NCBI GenBank assembly: GCA_018065885.1
Contig: JAGHSL010000234.1
Location: 1-7,392 of the forward strand
Length of the DNA stretch: 7,392 nucleotides
Direction: 5' to 3'
Origin: Candidatus Limimorpha equi
GTDB taxonomy: Bacteria; Bacteroidota; Bacteroidia; Bacteroidales; F082
In this document: positions 6,212 to 7,392 of the stretch, piece after piece
How the letters are laid out: every line of letters begins with the position of its first letter
How positions within the stretch are numbered: position 1 is the stretch's first letter
The notes under the pieces: generated by a model
What the model was told of the DNA's origin: nothing
Databases searched by the model: none
The model's input: only the letters and a program-made list of their open reading frames with translations
Position numbers and translations under genes: made by a program

Positions 6212-6250
6212 CATGAATTACCATTAATTTCCATGAATTATTCATTAATT
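6212..6250. repeat. Tandem AT-rich 20-bp units
   Basis: CATGAATTACCATTAATTT (6212-6230) and CATGAATTATTCATTAATT (6232-6250) are diverged tandem copies with a period of 20. A third relative, CACGAATTACCCATTAATTT, is at 6050-6069, on the other side of repeat copy A. Their distribution brackets copy A. No function is apparent. Confidence 0.75.
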
Positions 6251-6292
6251 ATCTTTGCTTCCGCCGTTCCCCGTTTTCTGGTCATTCACACT

Positions 6293-6346
6293 GCGAAGGC
6301 CGTCATCCTCGCGAAAGCCGTCACTCCCGCGAAGGCCGTCACTCCC
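6293..6346 (+). repeat. Three 18-bp tandem repeats
   Basis: Units GCGAAGGCCGTCATCCTC (6293-6310), GCGAAAGCCGTCACTCCC (6311-6328) and GCGAAGGCCGTCACTCCC (6329-6346) run head to tail with one to four differences. A fourth, partial unit begins at 6347 (GCGTAGGC) and turns into an inverted repeat. GC content is much higher than in the surrounding DNA. Confidence 0.9.
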
Positions 6347-6368
6347 GCGTAGGCGGGAGCTCCTACGC
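6342..6368. repeat. Overlapping, mutually exclusive hairpins
   Basis: CTCCCGC (6342-6348) pairs with GCGGGAG (6353-6359) around a 4-base loop. Alternatively GCGTAGG (6347-6353) pairs with CCTACGC (6362-6368). The two 7-bp stems share bases 6347-6348 and 6353, so both cannot form at once. The core CTCCCGCGTAGGCGGGAG resembles the REP palindromes of the CCCGCG-n-CGGG kind known from many bacteria. Confidence 0.75.
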
Positions 6369-6426
6369 TGGAACGTTCAAAAGAAGAGACCCGAACCGAA
6401 AACTTTCCCCAAAACGTGTTTTGGAA

Positions 6427-6542
6427 CGGTTTTTCTGGAACGTAAAAACGCACGGCCGTGCGTCTCTACATGCTAGCAGACTGTGACACGACAAAAATCA
6501 TGTCTGTTATTTTCGCTTTCCGTTTGCCCCACCGACAATGAT
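6427..6542. repeat. 116-bp direct repeat, copy B
   Basis: This is the second copy of the segment at 6083-6198, in the same orientation. Its palindromic core is 16 bp here (ACGCACGGCCGTGCGT, 6448-6463), because the outer G of copy A is an A at 6447. That substitution and the clustered changes at 6499-6509 and 6527-6542 show that the copies have diverged. TGGAACG precedes both palindromes and also occurs at 6369 and, as TGGAACGG, at 6422. Confidence 0.85.
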
Positions 6543-6728
6543 GACTTCGATAAACGCAAAATCTCGTAAATGAATCATAAATTATCAAAAATCGCAATTA
6601 GTTGTATATCATCCAAATTCTAATATATTTATTGAGAATTTGTGGCAATTTGCGTTCTTCAAGAAAACAATTGCTAATGTTTATATGTGTTACAACTTAT
6701 TTCTTTAGCGTTACTTACATACTGAAAA
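6543..6728. other. AT-rich gene-free spacer
   Basis: No convincing gene, RNA or promoter box is seen here. The stretch is AT-rich, with several stop codons in every frame at close spacing. The one longer open frame (from 6602 on the + strand) has no codon or protein pattern of a real gene and ends inside aroQ on the opposite strand. Confidence 0.6.
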
Positions 6729-6788
6729 CGAGACATCAAAGTCGCAGGGACGAGGAAACGCGAGGCTTCTCGAAATCCCACAGTCTCG
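6729..6788 (-). terminator. Folded element downstream of aroQ, possible terminator
   Basis: On the minus strand, about 20 bases past the aroQ stop, CGAGAC (6788-6783) can pair with GTCTCG (6734-6729), followed by TTTTC. Two small hairpins nest inside: CGAG-AAGC-CTCG (6772-6761) and GTC-n5-GAC (6751-6741). The direct repeat TCTCGAAATCC (6769 and 6785 on the + strand) gives an alternative pairing partner. It may act as an aroQ terminator, or be another interspersed repeat. The outer stem is only 6 bp. Confidence 0.4.
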
Positions 6789-6807
6789 AAATCCAAATCA
6801 AAAATCC

Positions 6808-7242
6808 TTACTTACTCTTTTTCCCAAAAGCTTCCAACCATTCAATCGCTTTATCGTAGCTTTCCATGCCGAATCCCGAAAAGCAATTGCTGCTAACCTC
6901 AGCCGTAAAGGAATGGCGGCGATAAGGTTCGCGTTTGCTGATGTCGGAAATGTGGACTTCCACCACCATAACACTGATGGCACGGATGCAGTCGGCGATG
7001 GCAATGGAAGTATGGGCGTAAGCTCCCGGATTCATGACTACCGCATCGTAAAAGGTATCGGCTTCCTGCAATTTGTCAATGATGAAACCCTCGTGGTTTG
7101 TCTGGAAATAATCGATTTCGTGCTGTGGGAAACGTTGCTTGAGATGCTCAAGATAGGTTTCAAATGAAGTGTTCCCGTAGATTTCAGGTTCTCTTTTCCC
7201 AAGCAAATTAAGGTTAGGCCCGTTGATTATTAGAATTTTCAT
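6808..7242 (-). CDS. aroQ: 3-dehydroquinate dehydratase, type II
   Basis: A cytoplasmic shikimate-pathway enzyme that dehydrates 3-dehydroquinate to 3-dehydroshikimate, normally a dodecamer. Its 144 residues equal the usual family length (about 140-150). Motifs and known catalytic positions are all present: NGPNLNLLGKREPEIYG (7-23) with Arg17 and the catalytic Tyr22; FQTNHEG (46-52); NPGAYAHTS (71-79) with Asn71 and the general acid His77; VHISD (96-100) with His97; REPYRRHS (104-111) with Arg108. The frame is open 40 codons further upstream, but the ATG at 7242 is where homologues start and lies downstream of a good promoter box. It is divergent from the probable pssA gene. The product supplies aromatic amino acid and related synthesis. 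No oddities are seen. Confidence 0.96.
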   Translation of the reverse strand: MKILIINGPNLNLLGKREPEIYGNTSFETYLEHLKQRFPQHEIDYFQTNHEGFIIDKLQEADTFYDAVVMNPGAYAHTSIAIADCIRAISVMVVEVHISDISKREPYRRHSFTAEVSSNCFSGFGMESYDKAIEWLEAFGKKSK

Positions 7243-7262
7243 CGTATTAAAATAAATTGCCG

Positions 7263-7270
7263 CAAAGATA
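7263..7270 (-). promoter_or_regulatory. -7 promoter box of aroQ
   Basis: On the minus strand TATCTTTG, followed by C, matches the Bacteroidota -7 consensus TAnnTTTG exactly. It lies 20 bases before the aroQ ATG, leaving a leader of roughly 12-15 bases. No good TTTG is seen at the -33 position. The box also shows that the longer open frame upstream of the ATG is not translated from this transcript. Confidence 0.65.
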
Positions 7271-7289
7271 TAACACAGAATGCAATTTT

Positions 7290-7322
7290 GTTGCCGACAT
7301 AACGAAAAATAATCTACTTTTG
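7290..7322 (+). promoter_or_regulatory. Promoter of the probable pssA gene
   Basis: TACTTTTG at 7315-7322 is an exact Bacteroidota -7 box, and GTTG at 7290-7293 lies 21 bases upstream as a -33 element. Transcription would start near 7328, about 17 bases before the ATG at 7345. It is arranged back to back with the aroQ promoter. Confidence 0.7.
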
Positions 7323-7344
7323 CCAAAACTAAACACAAATCACC

Positions 7345-7392
7345 ATGAGTATAAAACAACACATTCCGAATAGCATCACTTGCTGCAACCTG
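7345..7392 (+). CDS. pssA: Probable CDP-diacylglycerol-serine O-phosphatidyltransferase, 5' fragment
   Basis: Only the first 16 codons are in the window: MSIKQHIPNSITCCNL. The pattern IPN-x-ITxxNL right after a short basic start is typical of the N-terminus of Bacteroidota PssA enzymes, where the first membrane helix and LxxG follow. The enzyme would condense CDP-diacylglycerol with serine to make phosphatidylserine, the precursor of phosphatidylethanolamine, in the inner membrane. A strong promoter box 22 bases upstream and the ATG in the expected place support a real gene start. The gene runs off the right edge. Other CDP-alcohol phosphatidyltransferases could begin similarly, so the name is an inference from few residues. 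Confidence 0.65.
   Translation, partial: MSIKQHIPNSITCCNL

Noticed and set aside
6293..6368. Possible CRISPR array
   Set aside because: The 18-bp units are directly adjacent with no unique spacers, and no cas gene is in the window.
6255..6476. 73-codon Pro/Arg/Ser-rich frame
   Set aside because: Its composition comes from the 18-bp repeats and from copy B. It has no promoter box or start signal and no recognisable protein pattern.
6602..6859. 85-codon frame in the AT-rich spacer
   Set aside because: It ends antisense to aroQ, has no promoter, and its residues show no domain or signal pattern that I can support.
7243..7362. 40-codon N-terminal extension of aroQ
   Set aside because: It crosses the aroQ and pssA promoter boxes, and homologues begin at the MKILIINGPN start.

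Overview
The window looks like chromosomal DNA of a Bacteroidota bacterium, probably order Bacteroidales. The evidence is as follows. Five sites read as the Bacteroidota -7 promoter box TAnnTTTG: three upstream of + strand genes, one upstream of aroQ and one upstream of the tRNAs. Start codons lack clear Shine-Dalgarno sequences, and the tRNA genes do not encode CCA. There is a GWxTD-domain protein, a family I associate mainly with this phylum, and a TPR lipoprotein with a cytoplasmic C-terminal helix-turn-helix of a type common in Bacteroidales. No plasmid, phage or transposase gene is visible.

Layout. Positions 1-275 hold two tRNA-Ser genes on the minus strand (anticodons CGA and TGA), each followed by a terminator-like hairpin, with a promoter close to the 5' end of the upstream tRNA. 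Positions 489-2138 encode a membrane-tethered regulator: lipoprotein signal, TPR-like repeats, one membrane helix, coiled linker and LuxR-like HTH. Its promoter box lies inside the longest possible reading frame, so the GTG at 489 is preferred over the ATG at 432. Positions 2278-4668 carry a secreted GWxTD protein and, 30 bases later, an LpxL/HtrB-type lipid A acyltransferase. A 303-base repeat tract follows (six 15-mers, two 14-mers, eight 7-mers, then a REP-like two-hairpin element). A GT2 glycosyltransferase lies at 4972-6006 with no promoter of its own that I can see.

Positions 6007-6807 (801 bases) have no credible gene. They hold a pair of about 116-base direct repeats with a palindromic core, an 18-bp triplet repeat ending in two mutually exclusive hairpins, AT-rich 20-bp units, an AT-rich stretch, and a folded element just downstream of aroQ. 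At the right end aroQ (type II dehydroquinase, minus strand) is divergent from the first 16 codons of a probable phosphatidylserine synthase gene (plus strand).

Functionally, the acyltransferase, the glycosyltransferase and probably PssA all build cell-envelope lipid or glycan, and the GWxTD protein is exported. The tRNAs and AroQ are housekeeping. I do not see a clear new defence or mobile system. The most unusual material is the repeat architecture at 4661-4938 and 6050-6550, and the membrane-tethered regulator.
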